This document shows positions 32,277 to 44,300 of a stretch of 64,000 nt of DNA, piece after piece (within the stretch, counting starts at the first letter, position 1; each line of letters starts with the position of its first letter). A model generated the notes under the pieces. The model ran no database searches, was not told the origin of the DNA, and saw nothing but the letters and a program-made list of their open reading frames with translations. The stretch is from Aquila chrysaetos chrysaetos (taxonomy: Eukaryota; Chordata; Aves; Accipitriformes; Accipitridae). The DNA is taken from assembly GCF_900496995.4 (NCBI RefSeq), contig NC_044009.1, positions 35,549,505 through 35,613,504 of the forward strand. The letters run 5' to 3'. Both the position numbers and the translations under genes were made by a program.

Positions 32277-34142
32277 AGGGAGCATTTGTACATTTATAAA
32301 ACAGTGACGCACATCTCTCACGTTCACCAGCACGAGGGCATTCGCGCCAGCCCTCCCGCCGTGGTGCCCGTGCCCACCCCACTCGGGGCTCGCTGCTCCC
32401 GCTGGCAGGGAGGGAGCCACATCCTGCACCCCCCTGCCCACTGCAGGAGACCTTGGTGTAGGGCTGACTTGCGTGGCCGTGGCACATCCCTGGGCTAATG
32501 CGTGGCACCCCTCCGGGGACACTCCTGCTTGCAGATGGGGGGGACCCCATGGGGAGCTGACACGGGGTGCCTTGGAGGGGGTCCCCGAGGAGCACCTCTG
32601 TGCCTGCCCTGCTGGGAGGCTTGCTGTGTGTCCCCCCATGCAGGGGGACATGGGACACCATGCGGCTGGGTGCTTGCACTGACAGGGAACATGTTTCCAC
32701 CTGGGTGCATATTTTGGGGGGCTGTTGGGCTGTGGTTAGCCAGAGCCAGGGCTGCCGGGCACATCATCAACCTGGTACTCCAGTCCCTGCCCTGCGTCAC
32801 CCACGTGTGGAGCCTTGGGTGCTGCAAAGATGATGGCCCCTCCTGCATCTATGGCTTTGGCCACAGCGTGGCATGGCCGTGTTCTGTCTGCGGGCACCGG
32901 GGATGGGGACCAAACCGGCAGGGCCAGGGGATGTCTGGCTAAACTCCAGCCTCCCCCAGAGGTCCCAAATTCCTGCCCCGGAGTCCCCCTCTCTGCCGCA
33001 TGTCTGTGTCGAGGGGGGCTTTGCCAGCCCGCCCCCCCCTCCTGAGATATTTTGGGGCAGTTTGCCCTGCGCTGGTGTCTGCTACAGTGGAGGGGGAGGA
33101 GGCACTGTCCGACAGGACAGGGAGAGCGATGTGGGTCCTGCTGTGGGTCCTGCCATCTCAGGGCAGGCAGGAGGGCTGTGGGTGCTGGTCCTGGCCAAGG
33201 CTCCGGCCGGCGGGTCAGGCTGTGGCTGTCTGGGCGGTGCTGGGCACGGGGGACCCTCCTAACCGTGTACAGTCTGGGGGAGGCACAGCGGGTGCTCAGC
33301 ACCCCGGGGGTGGGAGCGTGGCAAGGGGTACGTGCATGGTGCAAAAGAGTGGCGACAGGCAAGGGAGCGAGGGCAGGACCCCCAACCCGCGCCGCCTGGG
33401 CTGTGCCGGGCGGCTGCACCAAGGGACAAGCCGCTTTGGGCAATACCTGGGTAAGGAGAGGACGGGGAGGGCTGGGGGGGCACGGTGGGTTGGGGGCGGG
33501 AGATGGGGGAGGCAGTAGGTTTGCAGTGCCGCAATGACTGGGGGCTATCGGGGGTCAACACTGTAGGGGGGGGGTGTCACAGTGCAGGGGTCTGGCTGGA
33601 AACAGCAATGGGGAGGGGACTGCAGCCATGGCAGGCTGCGTGAGGTCGGGGAAGGGGGGGCAGATGTTTGTGGGGGGCTGTCACAGTGGTGGTGGTGCCA
33701 GGGGTCAGGGTGGTGCCATGCAGGTGTGGCTGCAGGTGGGGTGTCCCTGGGCTGGCCGGGGGGGCCGTGCTGCTCAGAGGGGTGCCCTGCACTGCTGCCC
33801 TGCCCCGCAGCAGGAAGGTGGGAGGGTGGTTGTCCCTGGGCCGGGGGGGGGGGGGGGGGGGAAGCTGTTCCAGGAACGCCTCTCCTGGGGCGGTGGGGAC
33901 CGTGCAGGGCAGAGACCCTCACCCAGGAGGGGTCAGCAGGGGAGGGCTTGGAGGGGCTCACGGGAACCCCAGCTTACCCCCCGCATGCTCTGCATTGCCA
34001 GGGCGGCTCTGCCCCGCACCCCGCTGCTCCCCCGAACCCCCCGGCGTGCCCGGACCCCTCCACGCCGTGTGCTTGAGACGGGGCTGAGCCCGCGTGCTGG
34101 GGGCAAGTGGAAAGGACGGGCAAAAGGGCTGGGGGGGCCGCT

Positions 34143-34172
34143 CCGGTGCCGGTGCCGGTGCCGGTGCCGGTG
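34143..34172 (+). repeat. (CCGGTG)5 hexamer repeat
   Basis: Five near-perfect CCGGTG units inside the presumed ASIC4 3' UTR. Confidence 0.85.
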
Positions 34173-34343
34173 CCGAGGCAGCTCCGGCGGCATCCCTGGG
34201 GGCAAACGGCCCGGCCGGTCCTGGCAGTGGGGTGGGGGAGGCGGGGGCCTGTGCCCACCGTGCCCGGTGCTGCGGTCCCTCTCCATGCGGACGGTGGGGA
34301 GGGGGGTGGCGGGGGGTTGCCCCCCCCCCAGTCCCGAGCTGTC

Positions 34344-34463
34344 CTAGCAGGCGAAGTCCTCGAAGACGCCCTGGTGAGGGTAGTGGTGGCGGTGGTGGTG
34401 GTTGGGCAGGATGCCCGCGTTGTAGGTGCCCTCCACGTGCCGGCCCAGCGTTTCACAGGGGCT
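34344..34463 (-). CDS. ASIC4: ASIC4 exon 10 and stop
   Basis: 120 nt, [12 protein letters not shown] to GVFEDFAC, then TAG at 34344-34346. It includes the His-rich [14 protein letters not shown], an ASIC4-type tail. Confidence 0.96.
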   Translation of the reverse strand, partial: SPCETLGRHVEGTYNAGILPNHHHRHHYPHQGVFEDFAC

Positions 34464-37400
34464 CTGTGGGGATGGCAGTCAGGGGGGTGGGTGCAGGCCC
34501 CACGCACCCTGTCCCCCCCGCCCCCATCCCCAGGAGCCCCCCCGGGGGCACCCAGCTCCCTGCCACCCAGCCTGAGGGCACCAAATGCAGAGCTGTGCTG
34601 TCCCTTGCTCTTGGGACGATGCCCCTTCCCCCAGGGGCAGGGGCGGACGCTGCCCAAGCCCTGTCCTCGCAGCCCCCTGGGCTGCCCACCCCCACGGGGG
34701 TACCTGGTCCTTGAGCTCCTCCAGTCCCAGCGTGGCGATGCTGCCCGAGGGCTTCTTCAGGGGTGGCTTGGAGCGGCGCAGGACCCGGCTCACCCTGTCC
34801 CGGATCACCTGGGTGCAGATGGGGGGTCAGCCCCGGACCCACACACAGGCAGCACTCCGTGTGTGGGCACCCCAGTCTGCACGGACCTGCTGCCCGCTCC
34901 CCTGCCTGCCGGCGGGGGACAGGGCTGACAGTGGGGACAGCACCTCTGCCCACCACCCTCGGGTCACCAAGGGATGCTGGGGGCACCTGTCCTCCCCCCA
35001 CTGCGTCCCGCTGGGTGTTCTCCGATTTGGGGGCTGTAATAGCCCTCTGGAGTGGCCATGCATGGCACTCCCTCCCCGGGGAGCCTGACTCCCCACTCTG
35101 CACCTCGCCTGCTCCCACAGCCGAGACACAGCCCTGAAGGCTCAGCGCACCTCGTAGACATAGTCCAGGATCTCCAGGATGGTGAGGATGCTGGCACCGA
35201 TAAACAGGCCCATCTGGCCCCCGATGTCCCCTGGGGAAGAAGAGGGGGAGATGGTCACCGGGAGATGCTGTGCAGCCCGCTGGGAGCCTTGGGTGGGCCA
35301 GCAGGACTGCAGGCAGTGCCAGGGCTGCCAGACAGAGGGGGACAGCGTGGTCACAGGGGCAGGGGTGGCAGGATGGAGGGAGCAGGGGACATGCGGGACA
35401 GGGGACGGCCAGCAGCATGCCACCCTTCAGCCAGCGTGTGGCCGGCTCTTGCCCTGTGTGGTCCCTCCCTGGGCAGCCCCATGTCCTCCTGGGGCTGGGA
35501 CCCAGAGCTCTGCGCCTCAGGATCCCATGGGAAGGTGGGGGGAGTCACCGAGAAGCCCAGCAATGTCGTAGGCTTTCTTCTGCTCAATGGCCTCGTAGTT
35601 GAGCGCCTCGAAGAAGATATCCAGCACTAGGAAGTTCTCCCTGTGGGGACACCATAGTGCTCAGCAAGGAGGGCTGGTCACGGACCCTTCCACCCCCACT
35701 GCCCCCCAAACCTCCCGTGTCCCCCAGCCCTCCAGCTCCCAAGTGCTCCCAGGGCCCTTGTGAGATATTCAGGCTGGTGCGGTGGGGACACAGAAGGGGC
35801 ATGTCCCAGGCCAGGAGGGACTGTGGGGTGGGGAGATGCCAACAGGAGAGCTGGGAGGACACGGATGGGTCAGGGAGGTGCTCTAGTGGCAGCCACCCCT
35901 AAGCAGAGGATGCTGCAGGGACCGTCCGTGCCAGGACCTGCTCCTGCCACGCTGCCAGGAGTGGGGTGGGGGTTCCCCAGGTCCCCAGCCCCCTGCTCAC
36001 CCCCCCGGCACACCCCAACACCAGCAACTCACCGGATGTAGGTCTCGTTCTTGTTGTACTTGCGGGCGAGGTAGCGTGCCGAGCCCTTGTTGGGGATGCG
36101 CACCATGGAGATCTCCTTGCCGTAGCGCGTCAGGTTGCATGGCGTGGGGCAGCTGCAGCGCTCCTGGCTGTCCTCCACCGCCGTGTCTGGGGGCACGCAC
36201 CCGTCCCGTCAGCGTGGCTGTACTCCCCCCCGGCCCCCTCCCCGGGGGCACCCGGCTGGCCCCCAGCCTCCTGCCCGCCACCGCACCTACCCAGCGTGTG
36301 GTCAGCACACTCAATGTACACGTTGGGGGAGCAGATGGACTCGTTGCCTGCGGAGAAGCATCTGGTCAGGGGGGGTGGGAGTCTGGCCCGCTTCTCCCCC
36401 CCCCCCCCCCTTGACTCACTCCCCTAAAGGCAATGGGGCAGGGGTGGCCCCTGGGTGCGGAGGGGATGGGGACGGGTGGCCCTCGGCTGCAGGCTGGCTG
36501 GGGCAGGGGTGGCCCCTGGGTACAAGGCGGACAGGGGAGAGGCTGGCCTGGGGTGTAAGGAGCGTAGGACAGGGACTGACCCAGCATGCGGAGAGGATGG
36601 GGAGGTCCCTGGGTGGAGCGGGATGGGGCAGGGGGGCCCCTTGGGCGCAGAGGGATGGGGTGGGGGTGGTCCTTGGGTGCAGGCTGGAGGGGGCCAGGGC
36701 ACCCCCGTGCAGGACCATCGGGGCAGCGGGGTGCCCCCATGCCATCACACGCACCCCTCACCTGGCATGTGGACCATGCGGCAGTGGCAGCTCCGCACCA
36801 CGGCCTCCTTCTCGCACTGCAGGCGGCAGGCAGCAATGCTGTAGGTGTCGTAGCCGGGCAGCATCTGCTCCCCCTGCACGCTGGCCCGGCAGTTCCCCCA
36901 CGGCTGCGGCAGGTAGGTGAGCTGCCAGGGCGAGAGGGGCATCGCTGCAGGGCCGTGCCGGGCTGGGTGCCCGCGGGCACCTCCCCAGGGGCTGTGGGGC
37001 ATCCTGCCTTACCCGCTGCTCCTGGCAGGACACAAAGGTCTGGAAGCCGGGCGAGACACCAAAGCCCAGCTGATGGATGTAGGGCGGCTCATCCTGGCTG
37101 TGGATCTGGACCCGGATGCCAGCTTCAAATGACGTCTCGTCTGCGCGAGAAGGACACGGGGGCTGCACGCCTGCCCATGGGGACAGCCCTCAGCCTTGCC
37201 CCGGTACCCAACCAGGACCTGCACCCTGGAGCCCAGCACCCCTCCAGTGCCCCGCTTACGCCATAGCCCACGCCAGGGTGCCCTGTTTGCCCAGCAACCC
37301 TCCCTCCCAGCACCCCTCGCCCGTAGCACGGCCCCACTCACTGGTCTCTCTCCAGATGGGCAGGTACTCTTCCTGCTGGATGTCCAGCATGATCTCCAGC

Positions 37401-38348
37401 CCGTTGCCCATGCCACCCTGGCGGGTCACCCGCGGGTTCCTCCGGTCCCCATTGAAGGTGTAGCACTTACCGTAGCGTGTGTAGACCTGGGGATGGAGAA
37501 AGCGGGGCGGTGAGGGAGCAGGCAGGGATCTGGCAGGGCATTCTGCAAGCAGGATGAGGTCCAGGGACCCCTCTCCAATCCCATGGAGGCACTGGGGGCG
37601 GAAACAGTCTCACATGGCCCTTGGAAGGGCTCATCTAAGCCTCCCACACACACACTGCCACCCCTCCACCCTTGCTGGGGGGGTGTGAGGCATCGCTCCC
37701 AGCACTCATAGGGCAGCCCAGCTGTCCGGCCCCTGCCAGGTGGGGTCTCACGGGGTCAAAGTGCTGGGGGCCACAGCGCTCTCCCTGAAAGCGGCACTCC
37801 ACCAGCATGTCCTCGATCTGGTGGCCCAGGCGGTGGAAGAAGCTCTGCATGGTGCGCTCAGAGCGGCGGGGCGGCAAGAAGCGCGAATAGTTGGCAAGAC
37901 GCGTCAGCCACGCGCGCCGGTCCTCCCCCAGCACGGCCAGCATCTCGGGCACCAGCGAGCGGTTCTCCTGGGCCAGCCCCAGCCACTGCCCCACCGAGTA
38001 GAGGTCGGGCCTGGTGAGGTGCAGGAAGCGTGCCCGGTTGGGGTTGCAGAGGGTGACGGCCGGGAAGCGGAGCTGGGAGGCCCAGGCGAGGCGTGCACGG
38101 GTGTGCACGGGGTGCGAGAGCAGGTGGTGCAGGCGGTCAGTGGCGCCGGTGGCCAGCAGCCCGGCGGAGGCCAGGAAGGCCAGGCTCCAGAGCAGGCGGC
38201 GCAGGCGGGACTGCGGCCGGGTGCACATGTAGTGCAGCCCGGGGATCCTGGTGGCCCGCAGGATGCCAACGGTGAGCTGGGCAGCGCCGCCGTCCCGAGC
38301 CACCGCCAGGGCTTCCCTGTCCTGGCAGCAGGCAAGGGGCAGCGGCAT
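34344..38348 (-). CDS. ASIC4: ASIC4 predicted short-gene isoform using exon 1b
   Basis: Joining 37752-38348 to the nine shared exons gives an uninterrupted 545-residue DEG/ENaC subunit with two TM segments, encoded within about 4 kb. It is predicted from splice phase and motif content only. Confidence 0.7.
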
Positions 38349-41300
38349 GGCTGCAGGCAGGGTGGCTCCTCTGGGAAGTGGGGTGCAGGCTGCCCCCGAG
38401 GCTGCCCGGGGTCCCCGGTCCCTTCCAGGGAGCTCTTCCTCCTGGGAGGCTTTTGCTCTGCGCCTTCCTGAAGGCGAACGTGGCAGGCGCCTTCCCGAGC
38501 TGCTCCGGTGACGGGCAAGGGGAGGGAGAGGAGGGGGCTGCTGCAAACACACGCCTTCCCCTAACCTCCATTCGGGAATGGAAAATTCCTCCCTGAGCCA
38601 GGCTGGGACGGGGCGGGGGGGTGTGTTGCGTTACCCCAGGCAGGGTGAACCGGCAGCCCCCAGTGCCCCAGCATGGTGGGCACCAGTGTCCAGAGGGTGA
38701 TGTCCTGTCCCAGCCACCCTGTGTGAGCCCCATGCCCAGGGATGCTGGACCCCAGCTCATCCCCTGCCCTGGCACTGCAGTCTCCGCTGGGTCCCTGCCT
38801 GGACCCGCTGGCTCCCCAACCACGGCTGCTCTGGGGCTGGGGGCCCTGCCCCACAGAGGCAGGACAGTGCCAGGCCTGGGGGGCAATTGCCTCCTGCCAG
38901 CGCTGCTCGGGACCATATGTGTACCTTGGTCCCCAATGCCACATCCTGGTATCCCCCACCCTGGAGCTGGGGACCCCAGTGGATCTGGACCCCGTGAGGT
39001 GGGAGAAGCAGGGCTGTGGGGCAGGAGGAATGGAGCCGTGGGGCAGGAGGCTGCGTGGGAGCCCACCTGAGCCCGGCGGGTGCTTTGAAGTGACGGGCGA
39101 GGCTGTGATCAGAGCGTGGCGGTGGCGGGGGGGGTGTCTCTGCACCAGCCTGTCAGCGCGGCTGGCGGGGCCCCGACAGCCTGTCAGGGTGCCTTCAAAG
39201 CTCGGCAACACGCTCCCCGGCAGCCTCTCATCTCCCGCTGCCGCCGCTCCCAGGCACCCGCCGTCGTCGGCACCAGCCCCGCCGAGGCGCGGGCTGGCCC
39301 CGGGGGTCCTGCAGCCCCAGGACGAGCCAGGGCCACCGTGCCCCCGGTGAAGGGCAGCATCCCTGCTGCTCCACGGCAGCTGGGGCAGGAGGAGGGCAGC
39401 GGTGAAAGGGGGGACCAGAAAGAGGGGAGCTGCCGCTCGCCTCGGCCGTGACTCCTAGCACCGTCCATGCTGCCGGCCCTGCCGCCTGGGCAAGGCATGA
39501 CTCCGTAGCCATCCCGGGGGCCCGGCCGGGATCCAAGCTGGCAGCTTGGCGACAGGCGCAGGAGGACGCCGGTCAGGTCAGGAACGGGGGTCTTGGCCTC
39601 AGGGAACGGGACGGGCGCCGAGGGAGGTGAGCGGAGGCAGCGGGCGGCATCTCCGGTGCCCAGGGGCGGCAGGGCGCTTCCCTCCCGCCCCACCTCCATC
39701 GCACTCCCTGCCCCGCAGCGGGGCGAAGCCCAGCCCAAAGGTCGCCCGCGGTGCCAGCTCTGGCCCTTACCGGCCCCGGCCGGGGCCAGCCCCCGGCTCC
39801 CGGCAGCCGCAGGCCGGGCGGCCCGCAGGGGCCGGGCTCCGGCAGGGGGCAGCAGGGCCCCGCGTTTGGGCGGCGGAGGGTGCGCGGCGCCAGCCCCGCC
39901 GGGCCCCCCCCGCCCTCCCCAGCGGCATCCGTTCGCCCGGCCCGGCCCGGCCCGGCCCGGCCCGGTCAGCCCTACGGCAGAACAGGGCCGGGCAGGATTG
40001 GGGCCCCCCCCAGCTCCGCGCCCTGGCTCCTATCCCCCCGGGGCGGGGGCTGGGGGGGCGGCGGGGGGGGGGGGGGGGGCAGCGTCCCAGCCCCGCCGAC
40101 GGCAGCGTTGGCCAGGCGGCCGTGGGGAGCAGCCGGCCCCACGGCACGGTGTGCCCCGGGGATGGACGGTCCCCATCCCACCCGCCACGGGATGCCAGCG
40201 CTGCTGCTTGCTTTGCTGGAGGAGCGAACGCTCTGGCGGGGCCGCAGCGCTTCCCCGGGACAGAGCCCAGCTCCCTGGGGACACAAAGCCAAGGCTGCGG
40301 GGCAGCCCTCGCCGCCCACGTGGCCCCACGCCCCAGAGCCGTCACCGGTGCTGGCACCATCCCCGCCACGGCACAATGCCGGCGTGAGCGGGCAGGAGCA
40401 CCGCCGCGGGCTCCCTGCTCTCTGCACCCTCGGGACCAGCGCAGTGGGTCACCCCACCCCACGCTGAGCTGTCCCCTTCCGGCCTGGGTGTCCCTGCACC
40501 GTCCCCGGGACACGGCTCAGCCCCCCCGCTCCGTGCCGGCGCGTCTGCGTGGGGCTGCTCGAGCTGGCTCGGCTCCTTGCTGAGATTTATTGTGGCTCCA
40601 AGAGCCGGAGGCTGCCAGCCTGATACTATCAGCCCCTCGCACACCAGGGCAGCTTTTATATTAGTTTTCTTTAAACGGAGGATGAGCTTCCCAGGCTGGA
40701 GGAAATGTCATTTCTCTGAACGCTTCCATCTCGTGTCGCTTCAGACATCTCCGGGCAGCATCGCAATCTCCCTGGAGCGGGGCGAGGGATGGGGATGGGA
40801 TGTAGAGGCTGGGGCATGTGGGGACAGGCAGCTTGGGGACAAGGACCAATGTTGGGCATGGCTGGAGGAGAAGGTCCGGCGGTGGCCTTGTCCCCCGTCC
40901 CCTGCTGCCCCAGGCAGGCAGGCATGGCTGCAGGGACACGTGGGGTGGGCAGGGGTGCCCGTGGCGCCCAGCTGAGTTACTCACTTGTCGGCTGCCCGGG
41001 TGCCGAGGCCAGCTGTGAAATCGCGCTGGCGAGAGAACAGCACAGTCCTGAAGGGCTTTGCCTTTCCAGCATGACAAACCCAATTAGGTAACAGGAGCGC
41101 GTGAGTAGGAGGAGGAGGAGGAAGGACAGAGGAGAGCCTGCCTGCACCAGGAAAATTATTTCCTCCCTGCAGCTGACCCAGAAAAGCACCTTGCAGGGCT
41201 GGAACACATGTCTCCAGCTGGGGACGGCGCCTGGGGCACAGGGCCCCGGGCACCCTGCTCCGCTCGCTGGGCACCCATGGGTGCCGTAGCCTTGGGGCTG

Positions 41301-44300
41301 GGGTGGCAGGATTCCCGCACCGCATGCCCGTCTCCCCACTCAGCTGCTGCATGCTGGCATCCCCGCGCCGCGCTCACGTGCAGGGGAGACCCCATTAGGG
41401 AGGTAATTTCTCGACACGATTCCTCATTTCCCTGCTCTCTGCCGTGGAGACACGCTGACCTTGACAGAAATAGCTGCTTGTGCCTCGGCAGGCGGATCCC
41501 AGCCAGAGATCACTGGGGGCCCTGGCATCCTCCTCCCAATCTCACAGAGCTCCGGGGCCCCCCCAAGTCCCCTCCACACCCCTCAGGCTTGCCGTCCTGC
41601 CCCCCTGCTGCGGGGAGCCCCGTGGGAGCAAAGTGCTGGCTGCCAGAATCCTCACCCTGGCTCATGCCAGCCCACCCGCAAGCACTGGGGGCACGAGGAC
41701 CAGCCCCACACACTCCCGGTCCCCCATCCCTGCTACTGCCAGCCCATTGTGCCAGCCTCCGGCTGATCCCAGCTCACGCAGGTATTTCTGCGGCTTACAC
41801 GGCTCCCCACGGTATTTAGCCTCTGGAAGACGACGTTAAACATTGCAAGCAGCGACAAATCCTGATTGCTCCGAGGAGACAAGAGGCCGCTCTAAGCTTC
41901 CAGCCAAACATTTTCATGTGAGGGAAACGAGCTGTGGCACGTGCGGCGCCGGCGGGTCCTGCTCCAGTACCCGCCCACCCGGGGCACCCAGCCCTGCTCC
42001 CATGTCCCCACTGGGACACGCAGCTGGCAGGCAGGCCCTGGGCATGGGCACACCATGCAGGAGCAAGCACCCCAGCATAGAGACACCCCTGAGAACAGTC
42101 ATCACTAGGGCATGAGGGGGATGGGAAGACACTGGAGTGGTGCCCACACTGGGCTTGGCGGGGATGCCAGTCCAGGGGTAACCTTGAGGGTGATGTCCAG
42201 GTACCCCAGCCCAGAGAGCAAATTAGCATGGGCAGGGCTGTGGTATAAAGGAAAGCAGCCTCCAAAATTGGAAACGCTGCTTCCTGAGTGAGCGCAGGCA
42301 GCTGGAGGCACAGGGATGCGCCTGGCCAGGAAACATGGCACAGGAGCTGGGGCCAAACTGGGACTACACTAGTAGAGCTGGGGCAACGGCACAACCACGT
42401 AAGCTGTCCCCTGCTCTGCTCCTGCCCCCCGCTGCAGCTATCCTGGCCCTGGATCCCAGCTCTGCCAGAGCCCCTCACCATGCCCCTGTCCCCCCCATGG
42501 CAGCCCCCCCCCACGTCCCCAGCAGCCTGCTCCCCCTGTGCGGCATGGTCAGGCCCTGCCTGGGTGCCCCCGGAGGGAAGCCGCAGCGCTGACGCCAGCA
42601 TTGCAACTGGCCAGGATATGAGATCCGCTTGGATTCAGCAATTTCAACTCATTTCAAGCCCGATTCTGCAGCAATTTTCTGAGCCAGTGGGATGTTTTCG
42701 CCTCTGCAAACATCCCCTCTCACGCACAGTCGCACCATTTCCCTTCCTTGCTCCCAGGAGGGGTTGGGGAATGGTGCCAATTTGGCTCGACCCCAGGTCC
42801 GGTGGTGGCACAACCATCACCCACACCAGCAGCCCCTTGGCACAGCCCCCTGGCGCAGCCCCCTGCGCCATGCAGAGCTGCCCGGATGGCTCCTGCGGGA
42901 TGCAGCCTTGCTTGTGGGGGCTGGGGCTCCTGCCTCCATGGAGCACCGGGCTCTGCAGCCTCAGTCCTGGCAGAGCAGGGCACCTTCATCCCCAAGCAGG
43001 CCATGCCAGCACTGGGCTGGGCTCCTTGCTTCCCCTGTCCATGAAGGGCCAAGCTCTGGAGCATCCTCTGTGGTGCCCTGACCTGCTTTCCTAGGAGGAG
43101 GGAGAGCAGCAGGGTGGCAGGGGGGGCGAGGGATGCTGCAGGCACATTCCAGAGAGGCCAGGACCCCTCCTGCCACCGCAGATGTGCCTCTCGCTGTGCC
43201 ACAGGGCAGTCTGTGCCAGCTGAGCCCCCTTGGCCAGGCCTGAGCCAGCAGCGGAGACGTGGGCACACGGGGCTGGCAGAACCCCTCTCATGCCAAGCAG
43301 GCTCGCTGCCGGAATACCAAGTGCTCAGCTGCGCTGCGGGCTGCGCCGCCAGCCGGGCAGAGCGGCGAGAGGCACCCGCGCCCCAGCGCTGGGCAGGGTG
43401 AGCAGGTCACCACCAGGATGCTGCACTGGTGCCAGTGTGCAGCCCAGTGACCCCCCAGGAGCGGGCGGGATCCGGACCAGGGCGCTCTGCTCCTGGTGGT
43501 CAGGAGCATGGGGATACAATGCATGGCAGAGGGATGCACCACGCGCATGGGCCAGGACACCTTCCCAGCGCATCTGCCCCAGCGCTGCCAGTGACATCAG
43601 TAAAGCAGGGGGACATTGGCACCATCCTGCTTTCAGGAGCAGCATCTGTGACAGCACACCCAAACTTGTGTGCCAGGGAAGGAGCTCTCCCTGCAAGCCA
43701 TTGCTTCAGGAGTCCTGCATTGGCCAAGCCAGGAGCCGGAGGAGGCTGTGCCGTGGGTGCCACATGGAGCCAGGGTAGCTGTGACACAGAGGCGAGGGGC
43801 TGGGGATCCCAGGTCCTGACCTCTTGACCCCACGGCGCAGGCACAGCAGCACACAGCTTCCTCTGGTAGCAGAGCAAGTTCCATTGCAAAGTTGTGCTTT
43901 CCCCTTCTGCTGCTCCTGGGGGGAATTCATCCCAGAATCTCACCCAGCTTCTCATTTCCAACCTAAATTTATTCACGGCCAGTTTGTACCATTTGTTCTC
44001 GTGCCAGCATTGTCCCTTAGCTTAAATAGCTCTCTTCCCTCCCTTGTGTTTACTCCCTTGATGTATTTATAAACAGCAATCCCATCCCCTCGCAGCCTCC
44101 AGCCTGCCAGCCCACACGTGCCAATCGCTTCTGGTTTCCTCTCCCGATTCAGGCTTTGCTCGCCTGCGCAGCCCGGCTGCCTGGCACGGCATCTGCTCCA
44201 GCTCCCCAGCAGCGTCCTCAGCCCCAGCTGCCCAGGGCTCGCACAATGCTCCGGCGAGATGCCCGGCCCACACAGACGTGTGACTCTGCCCTCTCCATCC

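Larger units (their letters stand above)
32255..34343 (-). other. ASIC4: ASIC4 3' UTR (presumed)
   Basis: About 2.1 kb from the ASIC4 stop to the first canonical AATAAA on this strand. It contains a G19 run (33843-33861, C-rich in the transcript) and a CCGGTG hexamer repeat at 34143-34172. Confidence 0.6.

Noticed and set aside
32746-32895. A minus-strand stretch reading AVAKAIDAGGAIIFAAPKAPHVGD and ending at TAA
   Set aside because: It looks slightly protein-like but lies in the presumed ASIC4 3' UTR, has no recognised family and no partner exons. The evidence is too weak for a gene call.
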